NCBI RefSeq assembly: GCF_000619825.1
Contig: NZ_JHUW01000009.1
Coordinates: 186,001 to 250,000, forward strand
Length of the DNA stretch: 64,000 bases
Direction: 5' to 3'
Origin: Prevotella sp. MA2016
GTDB taxonomy: Bacteria; Bacteroidota; Bacteroidia; Bacteroidales; Bacteroidaceae
Every line of letters begins with the position of its first letter. The stretch's first letter is position 1. The notes beneath the pieces were generated by a model that was given only the letters and a program-made list of their open reading frames with translations, was not told the DNA's origin and ran no database searches. Shown here one piece after another: positions 18,687 through 27,040 of the stretch. The translations under genes were made by a program, and so were the position numbers.

Positions 18687-18892
18687 CATTTTTTTAAAAA
18701 ATACCACATTTTAGGTATGTTTTTAACAAAACAAGGTGTTATTGTGCTCAAAAAATTTGTTAACAAACTATATCTAAATCGCATTTTATTTGGATTTTCG
18801 TATCCGGATTGATCAGGGGGTCGGTTCTCGTGATCACTAAAAAGCAGGACCTGCAGTTGGGACTCAGATTCAACCTAAATTCATCAAAATAA

Positions 18893-18925
18893 AAAATCGC
18901 AACAATCCTATACTGTTGCGATTTT
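18893..18925 (-). terminator. Intrinsic terminator downstream of the Fn3-like lipoprotein
   Basis: A 12-base-pair perfect stem, AAAATCGCAACA with TGTTGCGATTTT, has a 9-base loop and is followed on the reverse strand by TTTTTTATTTT. It terminates the lipoprotein gene after about 130 bases of 3' untranslated sequence. Confidence 0.8.
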
Positions 18926-18949
18926 CTTGTATAAGCTCATTTTTAGCGA

Positions 18950-19005
18950 TGAGTTAACTCAGAAAGGGTATTGAGTTAACTCAATGAGAGTTTTGAGTTA
19001 ACTCA
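18950..19005. repeat. Three palindromic 12-mers TGAGTTAACTCA with exact 22-base period
   Basis: TGAGTTAACTCA occurs at 18950-18961, 18972-18983 and 18994-19005. Each is a perfect palindrome and start-to-start spacing is 22 bases both times, about two helical turns. The array lies in the 3' untranslated region of the lipoprotein gene, before its terminator. Confidence 0.9.
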
Positions 19006-19058
19006 CGGTTTCTGAGGGGTATAGTTACTGACTTTTCAAACATCTTAACATGATCACT

Positions 19059-20456
19059 TTATGGCAGCGTTGTGAAGCTCTTGATTTCTGATTTATACCA
19101 TTCGCCCCACCCTTCTTTGAGAATACAGATGGCTGAACCTCGATAATAATAAGTGGTGTTGGGCTTCAGCTTCTCTAGGGTGACAACCATCTTATCACCA
19201 TCCTGCTTTTTGAAAGCACTGGCACTAAACAGCAGGTTGTTTTTGTCCTCACCATAGTTGATAGTGCACCACTGCTCGGCGGCATAGCCCTCGCCTTCGA
19301 GCACGCAACTCAAGGTAGCTGTGGTAGAGGTGACGTCAGTGGCATCGCCCAACTTGATGTCATCGGCAGGATTGCGTGTCGAGAACTCCTTCACTTCGCT
19401 TTCGGCCACAGTCTTATCACCCTGCATGGCCACAATCCAACATTTGTAAGGTGTGTTGGGATACAGGTTCTGAAGCAGCGCCGACAGTTTGTCGCCACTG
19501 AGTGTCATATCTACCTTATCCCTTAACGGCCAGTTTTCAATCATTCGCTCATACATCAGAACATATCGCAGTCCGGGCTTAGATGCAGCAATCTTGGATG
19601 TACCAGTCACCTCGGCCCAAACAAACTTCGGATTCACCTCATCCACAGTCATCAATCCATCGCGATTGCCGGTAGCGAAACTCTTGACAGGTCCGAACTG
19701 GCAGGCATAGGCATTACCCACCGAGATATAGGCACAATAATAATAGGTGGTGTTAGACTGAAGATTGCCAACATGAGCGGTCATATCCTGGAAGCTAAAG
19801 GGCACTGATACAAACTGGATGCCCTTCACAGACTCACCATTTGCATCCACCATGCTTTGCGTCTTGGCAAAGATATCCTTATCGGTGCTGCAAGCCACAC
19901 CATAGCTGATGAACTCCATCGCCGACGTGGGAGGCTGCTGCGTGAACTTCACAGGCACCTCGGCCGAATCGAAATCGATCTCAGTCACATCGCCAACGGT
20001 GCAAGGCAACTCTACCGACAGGGTAGTGAACGACTGCTTGTCAGCATAATAGCGCATCTCGCCCACCTCTACAAACATGCGGTAATAGTACTGCGTAGCG
20101 GGCAGCAAACCATAGGCTGTGGCCACCAGATGACTATTTTCCATCTCATTGATATAGGTAGCCATCGATTGGTCCTTGGCGAAGTTCTCTGAGAGCGAGA
20201 GTTCGATACCAGGACGCATCTCGTAGCCATGCGTGTTGAGATAGGCGGGCACCCTGTCGGGATAGAACTCACCGCTCAGCTCAGCATAAGTAGCACCTAC
20301 GGTCTTAGGACTGTTGGTCACAATATATTTACCGAAGTTCGGGTCATCATCATGATCGTTCTTACAAGATGTAGTTACACCAAGCAGCAAGGCTGCAAAG
20401 AGGCACATGGTGCTCAGCGCTGTTGAGAAATAATTGTTTTTTAAGTTCATCATCAT
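19059..20456 (-). CDS. Lipoprotein with fibronectin III-like modules
   Basis: The N-terminus is a lipoprotein signal (LLLGVTTSC near residues 23-31) followed by four or so Fn3-like modules, each with a pattern such as LKPNTTYYYRGSAICI, LQSNTTYYYCAYISVG or LLPATQYYYRMFVEVG. Such lipoproteins are usually exposed on the surface and serve in binding, not catalysis. Two Met codons follow the first; the start is uncertain by 3 to 6 bases. It is a single-gene unit. Confidence 0.85.
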   Translation of the reverse strand: MMMNLKNNYFSTALSTMCLFAALLLGVTTSCKNDHDDDPNFGKYIVTNSPKTVGATYAELSGEFYPDRVPAYLNTHGYEMRPGIELSLSENFAKDQSMATYINEMENSHLVATAYGLLPATQYYYRMFVEVGEMRYYADKQSFTTLSVELPCTVGDVTEIDFDSAEVPVKFTQQPPTSAMEFISYGVACSTDKDIFAKTQSMVDANGESVKGIQFVSVPFSFQDMTAHVGNLQSNTTYYYCAYISVGNAYACQFGPVKSFATGNRDGLMTVDEVNPKFVWAEVTGTSKIAASKPGLRYVLMYERMIENWPLRDKVDMTLSGDKLSALLQNLYPNTPYKCWIVAMQGDKTVAESEVKEFSTRNPADDIKLGDATDVTSTTATLSCVLEGEGYAAEQWCTINYGEDKNNLLFSASAFKKQDGDKMVVTLEKLKPNTTYYYRGSAICILKEGWGEWYKSEIKSFTTLP

Positions 20457-20469
20457 ATTATTTTGGCCA

Positions 20470-20477
20470 CAAAAATA
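20470..20477 (-). promoter_or_regulatory. -7 element TATTTTTG of the Fn3-like lipoprotein
   Basis: The reverse strand reads TATTTTTG 14 bases before the start codon, giving a very short leader. Confidence 0.55.
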
Positions 20478-20541
20478 AGCATAAAATCACGAATCACCAA
20501 ATAATATCCGATAAATCTGCACAGGAATTGCCATATCTCTC

Positions 20542-20566
20542 ACAACAAAACAATTTGTTTTGTTGT
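20542..20566. repeat. Near-perfect 25-base palindrome upstream of the lipoprotein promoter
   Basis: Two 12-base arms (ACAACAAAACAA and its complement TTGTTTTGTTGT) flank a single central T. It lies about 70 bases upstream of the -7 element of the lipoprotein gene. A dimeric regulator site is possible; as an RNA hairpin the loop would be too tight without opening. Confidence 0.7.
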
Positions 20567-20630
20567 TAAGAGTGATACTTTTGAAACATCCATCACCCTA
20601 CTTATATTATTGGTTTTAAACTTGTTACGG

Positions 20631-20649
20631 CAAAAAGTGACACTTTTTG
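20631..20649. repeat. 19-base palindrome CAAAAAGTG-A-CACTTTTTG
   Basis: Nine-base arms flank a single A. The half site AGTGAxACTTTT recurs at about 20571-20583 (AGTGATACTTTTGAA), beside the other palindrome, so two related sites lie 60 bases apart in the spacer after the Dcu gene. Confidence 0.65.
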
Positions 20650-20702
20650 AATTTTTTAGCACTTTAAAATAAAATCAGCCAGCAGGAATTAACCTACAGA
20701 CC

Positions 20703-22037
20703 TCAACCGAGCAGGCAGCAACAGAGCAGATAGCCGACTCCGATAGAGACAAAGGTGGTGATAAAACCGGATAACTGGAAGGAGTGATTGATGACGTATT
20801 TGCCAACAGAAGTGGTGCCGGTACGGTCGAAACCGATAGCCGCAACCTCAGTCGGGTAGTTGGGCAGGAAGAAATAGCCGTTGACAGCAGGGAAGAGGGC
20901 CAGCAGCACCTGTGGCGGCACACCCAGCGCCAAGCCCACCGGATAGAGGGTCTTGACCGTAGCCGCCTGCGAGAACAGCATGATACTGAACACAAACAGC
21001 GGAATACCGAACAGGACAGGATAAGACGTAAAGAGCCCCTTCACCGAACCCATGATAGCCTCGTGATTGCCTAGGAAGAACGTGCTGCCCATCCATGCCA
21101 CACCGAAAATAGCCACCATGGCATTCATGCCCGAGGCAAACACATTACCCTTAACGGCCACGCTCACTTCGGCCTTGCCCACCAGCAGGATCAGCGCAGC
21201 GATGCCCATCATCACAATCTCAATGATATAGCTCATACTCATAGCTTCGCCGTGGAAGTGCGGACGGAACGAAGGGATAGAGCCGAATAGCACCACCAGC
21301 AGCACACCAAACAGAAAAGCAAGCACAGCCCATCGGCTCCGCTTCTCATGTTCGCAGTCTGAGGCGGGGTCATCCTCATGATGGTCTATATCCATCAGGC
21401 CCTCACGCACGCGACGCTGGTACTCAGGGTCTTCCTCCATCGGTTTACCTACAAAGTTCTGCACGAAAGCGGCCACGAAGATGGCAATGAGCGACGAGGG
21501 CACCGTGATAAGCATAATCTCGCGGATGCCGATGCCTGCACCGCCGAGCAGCGACTGCGACAGGATGGCTGCCGTAGCTGCCGACACCGGCGAACTCGTA
21601 ATACCCAGCGAGGCTGCCACCGTAGCCACACTCAGCGGCCGTTCGGGGCGCACCTTCTCCTTATATGCTATCTCAGAGATAATCGGCAGCAGCGCGTAGC
21701 AGGTATGTGCCGTTCCGGCTAAGAAACAGAACAGCCACGTTACGAACGGCGCAAAGAAGGTGATACGACTAGGATGACGCTTCAGGAACTTAGCGGCCAC
21801 GTTAACCATATAATCCAGTCCGCCAGCAGCCTGCAACGCCGATGATGCCGTGATAACGCTTACAATAATCAGCATCACATCCACAGGAATCACACCAGGC
21901 TCCAGCCCGAAGAAAAACACGAGTATGAACACTCCCACCATGCCATAGATACCCAGACCGATAGATCCTACCTTAGCACCGACGAAAATCATCGCCAGCA
22001 CCACAGCCAATTGTGCAAGAATCAAAAGCGTTGCCAT
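20703..22037 (-). CDS. dcuB: Anaerobic C4-dicarboxylate transporter, Dcu family
   Basis: The protein is strongly hydrophobic with ten or more membrane segments and matches the Dcu family through GAKVGSIGLGIYGMVGVFIL, AGTAHTCYALLPIISEIAY and SLGITSSPVSAATAAIL. It likely exchanges fumarate or aspartate for succinate across the inner membrane during anaerobic fumarate respiration, which fits a succinate-producing anaerobe. I use the ATG at 22037; a TTG at 22064 lies inside the promoter element. DcuA and DcuB cannot be separated by eye. Confidence 0.9.
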   Translation of the reverse strand: MATLLILAQLAVVLAMIFVGAKVGSIGLGIYGMVGVFILVFFFGLEPGVIPVDVMLIIVSVITASSALQAAGGLDYMVNVAAKFLKRHPSRITFFAPFVTWLFCFLAGTAHTCYALLPIISEIAYKEKVRPERPLSVATVAASLGITSSPVSAATAAILSQSLLGGAGIGIREIMLITVPSSLIAIFVAAFVQNFVGKPMEEDPEYQRRVREGLMDIDHHEDDPASDCEHEKRSRWAVLAFLFGVLLVVLFGSIPSFRPHFHGEAMSMSYIIEIVMMGIAALILLVGKAEVSVAVKGNVFASGMNAMVAIFGVAWMGSTFFLGNHEAIMGSVKGLFTSYPVLFGIPLFVFSIMLFSQAATVKTLYPVGLALGVPPQVLLALFPAVNGYFFLPNYPTEVAAIGFDRTGTTSVGKYVINHSFQLSGFITTFVSIGVGYLLCCCLLG

Positions 22038-22061
22038 AATCAGGTTAATATATTTCCTCTG

Positions 22062-22069
22062 CAAAGATA
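22062..22069 (-). promoter_or_regulatory. -7 element TATCTTTG of the Dcu gene
   Basis: The reverse strand reads TATCTTTG 24 bases before the ATG at 22037. Confidence 0.7.
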
Positions 22070-22134
22070 CGTCGTTTACAGGAAAACTCCAAATATTTTG
22101 TAGGTTTTTTGAAACCTTTGGAAATTGTAAGAAA

Positions 22135-22374
22135 CTAAATAACTATGTAGACCATAGAGAAATACTTGATGGTTCCTTCTGATTCCATGCTTAGGAATGG
22201 GAAGCTGGTTTCACCTTTTTCCGCTCCATTTGTGTCATACTGCAGATGTCGGCTAAGGATATGATTGTCACTTTTCTCTATATCCTCAATACCCAAGTCG
22301 GCAAACTTGGAGAACTCCACGATTCTCGACCGCATTTCCACATCGTCAAGATGGTTTACGGCCATATTCCACAT
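22135..22374 (-). pseudogene. Remnant of an AAA ATPase of the COG1106 (AbiLi/OLD-like) type
   Basis: The frame reads EFSKFADLGIEDIEKSDNHI, then HLQYDTNG and FPFLSMESEGTIKYFSM. This resembles the segment of COG1106 ATPases that precedes Walker B (ADxGIxDI ... HxxYD ... xESEGTxxLF), but the ATPase core on both sides is missing. The frame upstream is closed by a stop at about 22404. It is a decayed fragment; similar intact proteins often serve in phage defence. Identification rests on a remembered motif and is moderate. Confidence 0.45.
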
Positions 22375-22420
22375 CCTTTCTTCGTCAGAGCATGTAAGGA
22401 TGGTTTAGCCCCAACCACAA

Positions 22421-22453
22421 GAGGACCGACATTCACAACGAATGCCGGTCCTC
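22421..22453 (-). terminator. Hairpin after the small membrane protein gene
   Basis: A 14-base-pair stem (22421-22434 with 22440-22453, one wobble) has a 5-base loop and begins 6 bases past the stop at 22460. No T-run follows, so termination would be weak; it may instead be an RNA-stabilising hairpin. Confidence 0.5.
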
Positions 22454-22459
22454 TCGCTT

Positions 22460-22753
22460 CTAACTCATTATAACATATTTGATAAACACCAGTATCAGCA
22501 TCATGAAGGAAAAGGCGAAAGCCCAATATTTACTGGCGCACTTTAGCAATGCGGTCGAAAAATGCATCTGCTCGTTGGATGCGGCATACTGAATTAAGAC
22601 AACTGCCATGGTGAACAACAATGCTACATAGAATGCGCTGCCTACCATATAGCCCCACCCCATAAACTGGAGGTTACGAAGCATGTTGAGGAATGGCACA
22701 CTAAGGAATACGCATGCAATAATAATCGATTGTTTATCCGTTGCTTTCATCAT
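22460..22753 (-). CDS. Small integral membrane protein, unknown
   Basis: About 97 residues with three hydrophobic segments (IIIACVFLSVPFLNML, MVGSAFYVALLFTMAVVLI and FAFSFMMLILVFIKYVIM). The start at 22753 is chosen because the promoter element lies at 22784-22791 and an upstream TTG would overlap it. No family is recognised. It borders the decayed island. Confidence 0.65.
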   Translation of the reverse strand: MMKATDKQSIIIACVFLSVPFLNMLRNLQFMGWGYMVGSAFYVALLFTMAVVLIQYAASNEQMHFSTALLKCASKYWAFAFSFMMLILVFIKYVIMS

Positions 22754-22783
22754 TTTATATCTCTTATTTATTGATTGACGGTG

Positions 22784-22791
22784 CAAAGATA
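22784..22791 (-). promoter_or_regulatory. -7 element TATCTTTG of the small membrane protein
   Basis: The reverse strand reads TATCTTTG 30 bases before the ATG at 22753. Confidence 0.65.
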
Positions 22792-22859
22792 ACTACTTTC
22801 GATGGCAAAAAGGGTTAACCGAACGTTATTTTTTTGTTAAATACAAAAAAGTCCCAACC

Positions 22860-23097
22860 TTGAGGTGAACAAACTTATGAAAGGCTGCTGAAGAAGAAAA
22901 AGGATAGCATCAAGTTCACGGAAAACGAACGCAAATGGTTCCACAAACTGGATAGGGTTGCTAAGTTGCGCAATGGTTCTCCTCTTTGGGAACGGAACAA
23001 GATACATACGCATAGGTATATCTGAGCAGGCCCAAAGAGTCGGTGACAAAATTAAGGCTGCAAGAGAAGCAATGAAAAAACAGGTTGACAAGTAGAA
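22860..23097 (+). pseudogene. Frameshifted coding remnant, unidentified
   Basis: Two stretches in different forward frames look like protein: KKDSIKFTENERKWFHKLDR near 22887-22946 and EQAQRVGDKIKAAREAMKKQ near 23024-23083, the second ending in a stop at 23093. Neither has a convincing start. I do not recognise the family. The rest of the 22787-23274 spacer shows only the promoter at 23222. Confidence 0.35.
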
Positions 23098-23221
23098 ATC
23101 TCTAAGGGCTTTCAACTGTCAACAACGACACTGCCAGCACCTTCAGAATCTACAAAAGACAGAAAAGGACACAAAATGAAAGTTTTTATCCCATTTTGCT
23201 TGTTGGTATGAATAATTTTTG

Positions 23222-23229
23222 TACCTTTG
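23222..23229 (+). promoter_or_regulatory. -7 element TACCTTTG of the DUF234 ATPase gene
   Basis: TACCTTTG lies 45 bases before the ATG at 23275. Confidence 0.7.
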
Positions 23230-23274
23230 CAAAAGTAATGACGGTTACAGTAACAACAAATACTATTTTAAGAT

Positions 23275-24591
23275 ATGAAGTTCTACGATAGGGAAAACGA
23301 ACGGCATGTGCTTGACGAGGTTTTGCAGCAGAGCCGACACGAAGCACGAATGACGGTGCTGATGGGACGCAGACGTATTGGAAAGACAGAGCTCTCACAG
23401 CGATGCGGTGACGACACCGTACTTTATTTCTTTGTGGGAAAGAAGGCTGAAACGCTACTGTGCCAGGACTATGTACGTGAGATACGCGAGAAGCTGGATG
23501 CACCAATTCTTGGCACACCAAGTACTTTTTCTGAGATATTTCGCTTCGTACTCCAGTTGTCAGAGAGTCGTCCGTTCACACTCGTTATCGACGAATTCCA
23601 GAACTTCCTAAAGATAAACCCTGCCATCTTCAGCGACATTCAGCGTGACTGGGACTTACACAAACGCACCAGTCACCTAAACCTAATCATCAGCGGCTCG
23701 GTATTCACGCTGATGACGAAGATCTTCGAAGACAAGGAAGAACCATTGTTCGGACGTGCCGACGAGAAGATGACCCTTGAGCCGTTTACTACCGATGTGC
23801 TGAAGCAGATTCTGGCAGACTTCAATCCGAAATATACGCCGGAGGACTTGTTGGCTTTGTATAGCATTACAGGCGGTGTACCCTGGTATGTCACGCTGCT
23901 GCTTGACAAGGACAAGACCACCAAAAACAAAATGCTGGCAGCACTGACTGAGGAAAACTCACCCTTTATCAATGAGGGAAGAAATATCCTCATCGAGGAG
24001 TTCGGCACAGATTATGTCACTTATTTCTCTATTCTGACTTGTATAGCCAGCGGTATGAAAACCCGGGCGGAGATAGAGAACGAGCTTCAGAATAACAACA
24101 TTGGTTCCTATTTGGTGAAGCTGGAGGAATATTATAAGGTAATCACCAAGTCGCTGCCCATCTTTGCCAAGGAGAACAGTAAGAAGGTACGATATGTGCT
24201 GAACGACTGCTTCCTGATATTCTGGTTCCGCTTCTTCTACAAGTATCAGGCATTGGTTGAGAACAAGGCTCTGAAGGCACTTGGCGATATTATCAAGCGC
24301 GACTACAGCGGAGTGTCAGGCCTGATGATGGAGCGTTACTTCACGAAGAAATTCCAGGAAGAAGGCCGCTATATCGTCGGAAAATGGTGGGACAGGAAAG
24401 GCGATAACGAAATCGACCTCATAGTCGTTGACATCATCGAGAAAGAGGCGTGGATCTATGAATTAAAAAAACAAGGCTACCGCTACAAAGAAGATGCCTT
24501 CCGCGAAAAGGTTGACAAGGTTTTGGAACAGACACCCGAACTTCGTAAGATGACGATTCATATCGGGTCATTGTCTCTTGAAGATATGTAA
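23275..24591 (+). CDS. AAA/STAND-like ATPase with C-terminal DUF234 nuclease-fold domain
   Basis: Walker A is GRRRIGKTEL at residues 31-40 and Walker B FTLVIDEFQN at 101-110, followed by an ATPase lid, a winged-helix region and a C-terminal DUF234 domain. The last has WWDRKGDNEIDLIVVD and WIYELKKQ near residues 375-403, a PD-(D/E)XK-like pattern. This archaeal-type ATPase family is expanded in Prevotella and Bacteroides and its role is unclear; nuclease activity and a defence role are suggested but unproven. It is a complete gene with its own promoter. Confidence 0.88.
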   Translation: MKFYDRENERHVLDEVLQQSRHEARMTVLMGRRRIGKTELSQRCGDDTVLYFFVGKKAETLLCQDYVREIREKLDAPILGTPSTFSEIFRFVLQLSESRPFTLVIDEFQNFLKINPAIFSDIQRDWDLHKRTSHLNLIISGSVFTLMTKIFEDKEEPLFGRADEKMTLEPFTTDVLKQILADFNPKYTPEDLLALYSITGGVPWYVTLLLDKDKTTKNKMLAALTEENSPFINEGRNILIEEFGTDYVTYFSILTCIASGMKTRAEIENELQNNNIGSYLVKLEEYYKVITKSLPIFAKENSKKVRYVLNDCFLIFWFRFFYKYQALVENKALKALGDIIKRDYSGVSGLMMERYFTKKFQEEGRYIVGKWWDRKGDNEIDLIVVDIIEKEAWIYELKKQGYRYKEDAFREKVDKVLEQTPELRKMTIHIGSLSLEDM

Positions 24592-24651
24592 GGACAAAAG
24601 ACATGAACTATCGAGTTTCATTGGAAGAAAACAAACAGTTAAACGAATTAC

Positions 24652-25308
24652 ATGGCCTACTATTCACGACATTCCATTTTTCTATACGATAACGACAAAC
24701 AGAAACTTTTATACCTTCAATCCCTTATTGAAGAAGAGAAACTGTCTTTTGAGTTGAGAGAGGAAACCGTCTATCAGTACGATGGGGAACCTCTCAACAT
24801 ACTGTGTATAAGCGATGCCAATTATGACCCAGAAATTGGATGTTCATGGTATAGTTTTGATCATGACATGGAACGCATCTCTGAGAAATTCAATCAGAAA
24901 TACCCTGATGACCTAATCGCTGTATATGTAAAAACCGAAGACGGCTACGAGATTCTATATGAATTTCACGATGGTGTGAGCAACTATACTGACATCATTC
25001 ACTTTCAAACCGAGCTCAACAAAGTCTGCGAGGAGTTAAATCAGAAAAATGCAGAAGTGCCCGTCCCGCTTTTTGAAGTCATTGATATAGCACATCATCC
25101 AACAGTTCTTTTTCACTTTGGGGCTTATACTTTCATTGGATATAACGTTTTCGAACTTCATAGCGAGGACAATCGAACTTATGGAGCTGTTGCATCATTT
25201 GGCCATTCGAGTCGAAACTACAATCATCTTCCCTATAGAGCCAAAGCCCAACAGATACTCTATGACTATCTGTTGGAGATACGAAAGGCAGGAAAATTAA
25301 GACCGTGA
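24652..25308 (+). CDS. Hypothetical protein, 218 residues
   Basis: A soluble acidic protein with no signal peptide, beginning MAYYSRHSIFLYDNDKQKLL. It has a mixed alpha/beta look and no motif I recognise. It follows the DUF234 ATPase by 60 bases on the same strand and precedes a small HTH protein by 28 bases, so it may be part of one accessory transcript. Confidence 0.7.
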   Translation: MAYYSRHSIFLYDNDKQKLLYLQSLIEEEKLSFELREETVYQYDGEPLNILCISDANYDPEIGCSWYSFDHDMERISEKFNQKYPDDLIAVYVKTEDGYEILYEFHDGVSNYTDIIHFQTELNKVCEELNQKNAEVPVPLFEVIDIAHHPTVLFHFGAYTFIGYNVFELHSEDNRTYGAVASFGHSSRNYNHLPYRAKAQQILYDYLLEIRKAGKLRP

Positions 25309-25336
25309 TAATTTTTATGCATTATTCGTGTAACAA

Positions 25337-25606
25337 ATGAAATCAAAAGCTATTCAATTCCTTGAAGCCAATCAGTCAGGTGATCGCTCCACGCTTGTTG
25401 ATGATGCCAAGTGGAGGCGTGATAATGCAGCGTGGCTTAAATTGTCCCATAGGATATCCTATGCCATTATGGATTATATGCAGGATAACCACAAAACACG
25501 TAACGACGTTGCAGAGGAACTTGGAGTTAGCCCTCAGTTTGTGAGTAAGATTCTTTCTGGCAGTCATTATATGGACTTAAAGGAGTTTGTGAAATGGGTC
25601 TTATGA
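25337..25606 (+). CDS. XRE-family helix-turn-helix protein
   Basis: An 89-residue protein whose second half is an XRE-type HTH: KTRNDVAEELGVSPQFVSKI, then LSGSHYMDLKEF. It ends in an ATGA overlap with the next gene. Small XRE proteins regulate mobile or defence genes, and here the neighbour is a truncated TOTE-type primase, so it is probably the regulator of that broken system. Confidence 0.85.
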   Translation: MKSKAIQFLEANQSGDRSTLVDDAKWRRDNAAWLKLSHRISYAIMDYMQDNHKTRNDVAEELGVSPQFVSKILSGSHYMDLKEFVKWVL

Positions 25607-25902
25607 ATTTTCAAGACTGGGCTGTAGAGCGACAACGGCTTCTTAACCGGATCAAGGAGCTTGAGGCAGAGAATACTGAGTTAAAGAAACGGCTTGGTGA
25701 AGACATTATTCCTGTAGTGCAAGTGCCAACAGCTATGCAAACACTGTCACTTCAGGAGAAAGTGAATTTGTTTCGAAGCTTATTCAAAGGTCGTGAAGAT
25801 GTTTTTGCCAGAAGATGGTACAGCAAGGCAACAGGTAAGGCTGGATATCAGCAGATATCCAAAGCCAGGCAATCCTTTCTATTATATGTTGCGCATACGT
25901 AA
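25603..25902 (+). pseudogene. Truncated N-terminus of a TOTE conflict-system primase/helicase
   Basis: The protein begins with a coiled coil (RIKELEAENTELKKRLG) and then LSLQEKVNLFRSLFKGREDV and FARRWYSKATGKAGYQ, the characteristic entry to the archaeo-eukaryotic primase domain of TOTE conflict systems. After GYQ the frame leaves the family and stops at 25902; more broken coding sequence continues to about 26050. Full members are several hundred residues longer with helicase and nuclease domains. It is a 5' remnant, coupled to the XRE gene by ATGA. Confidence 0.7.
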
Positions 25903-26092
25903 AGAAGATGGTACTGACGAATCAAAAGGTGTTTGATTTGAAGAACACACCTGCCATCGTTTGGGGGACACCCCAAATGCCCTTCTATTTCGTAAGGTTG
26001 AAAGATCTGAATGCGAAAGAGTAGTGTGCATTGAGCCCCGTATGACTAACTATAAATCCCCTAATATTGCATTGCATTTTTTTCAAGAATAT

Positions 26093-26138
26093 AATACCCC
26101 GCCGTTGGCAAAGAGCAGACTGCCAAGGGCGGAGTATT
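26093..26138 (-). terminator. Hairpin terminator of the 85-residue gene
   Basis: An 18-base imperfect inverted repeat (26093-26110 with 26121-26138) has a 10-base loop. One of its two mismatches becomes a G-T wobble only on the reverse strand, which fits termination of the reverse-strand gene at 26156. Confidence 0.65.
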
Positions 26139-26155
26139 GTATGATGGGAGGATGT

Positions 26156-26413
26156 TCAGCCGTTGGCTATAAGTCGATTGCCGGTCATGTCGTACCTGAC
26201 AGGATAAGCAAATGATATGGCCCTGCCATCATATACGGCAGAAGTATCAATGCCGCGACGCTGGAACTCGTCAAGGAGTGCTTGGTCGTGATAGGCTCGC
26301 ATAGAGGACCAGCCTCTGTTCTGCACCTGGGCGTTGAAAACGGTTATTAACTCGGGAATCTGCATGTCTACGAAACGCAGAGCAAACTTGATGTAATAAA
26401 TGTGCTGTTGCAT
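26156..26413 (-). CDS. Small hypothetical protein, 85 residues
   Basis: The protein contains RGWSSMRAYHDQALLDEFQR and GIDTSAVYDGRAISFAYPV, a pattern I associate with short uncharacterised Bacteroides and Prevotella proteins. It has no signal or membrane segment. The ATG at 26413 is 119 bases from the nearest -7-like site (TAATTTTG at 26532-26539, reverse strand). Function unknown. Confidence 0.6.
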   Translation of the reverse strand: MQQHIYYIKFALRFVDMQIPELITVFNAQVQNRGWSSMRAYHDQALLDEFQRRGIDTSAVYDGRAISFAYPVRYDMTGNRLIANG

Positions 26414-26635
26414 AACTTGGAATTTTTTGAAGTGAATAATATTGCTTCCGCATCGTACTGACCACCGTGGTTTCCAAAACTCGGTTGGCGAGTTAACCTC
26501 AAAAGGCTACTGCTCTTGATGCTTTCGGGTGCAAAATTACAAAGAATTCGTGAGATAGCAAATCGAAAGAAGGCAAATATTGGCTGAAAATACAAAAAAG
26601 ATACGAAAATGTTTGGTGGTTTGTGAAAATATGTA

Positions 26636-26643
26636 TAATTTTG
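26636..26643 (+). promoter_or_regulatory. -7 element TAATTTTG of a short transcript
   Basis: TAATTTTG lies on the forward strand and heads a 280-base unit that closes at the terminator at 26887-26925. Confidence 0.55.
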
Positions 26644-26649
26644 CCGCCG

Positions 26650-26925
26650 TTTTTCAAATTTATGTAAATTAAAAGCAATGCTGCAACAAAGAATGAACAT
26701 ATCAACACTGTTACCACTCCAGGGCAAAGAATGCTTTGGAGGCTTCTGCTATGTTCATACGACAAACTCGATGAGTATTGCAGCACGTGACTGGTACACG
26801 AATACTTTCCAACGAACATCATCAGATAGAGAGTCTGACCGGACGGCATAGATGCAGCCGACCATCAGAGTATAGAAGAAAACGAGACCGTTGGAAAGAG
26901 CTTACCAAACTTTCCAACGGTTTTT
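26650..26925 (+). ncRNA. Candidate small RNA or short mRNA with own promoter and terminator
   Basis: The unit runs from the -7 element at 26636 to a strong terminator. The only sizeable frame is 26678-26851 (57 codons, starting MLQQRMNISTLLPLQGKECF), which has no recognisable family. Either this is a small protein gene or a regulatory RNA; the sequence does not settle it. Confidence 0.4.
26887..26925 (+). terminator. Strong intrinsic terminator
   Basis: A perfect 12-base-pair stem, ACCGTTGGAAAG with CTTTCCAACGGT, with an 11-base loop is followed by TTTTT. Confidence 0.85.
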
Positions 26926-27040
26926 CGTTATCTGTGTGTCCATTTCCCGTACTTCTCCGCGGCCTTAGCAGCTGGGCACAACCTAAACATCAAAAAAAGT
27001 ATTAACCGCGCAGCGATGCGCACAAAAGAAGAAAAAGAAA

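Noticed and set aside
26778..27005. A 75-codon forward frame before the RNA ligase gene
   Set aside because: It runs through the strong terminator at 26887-26925 and has no recognisable composition.
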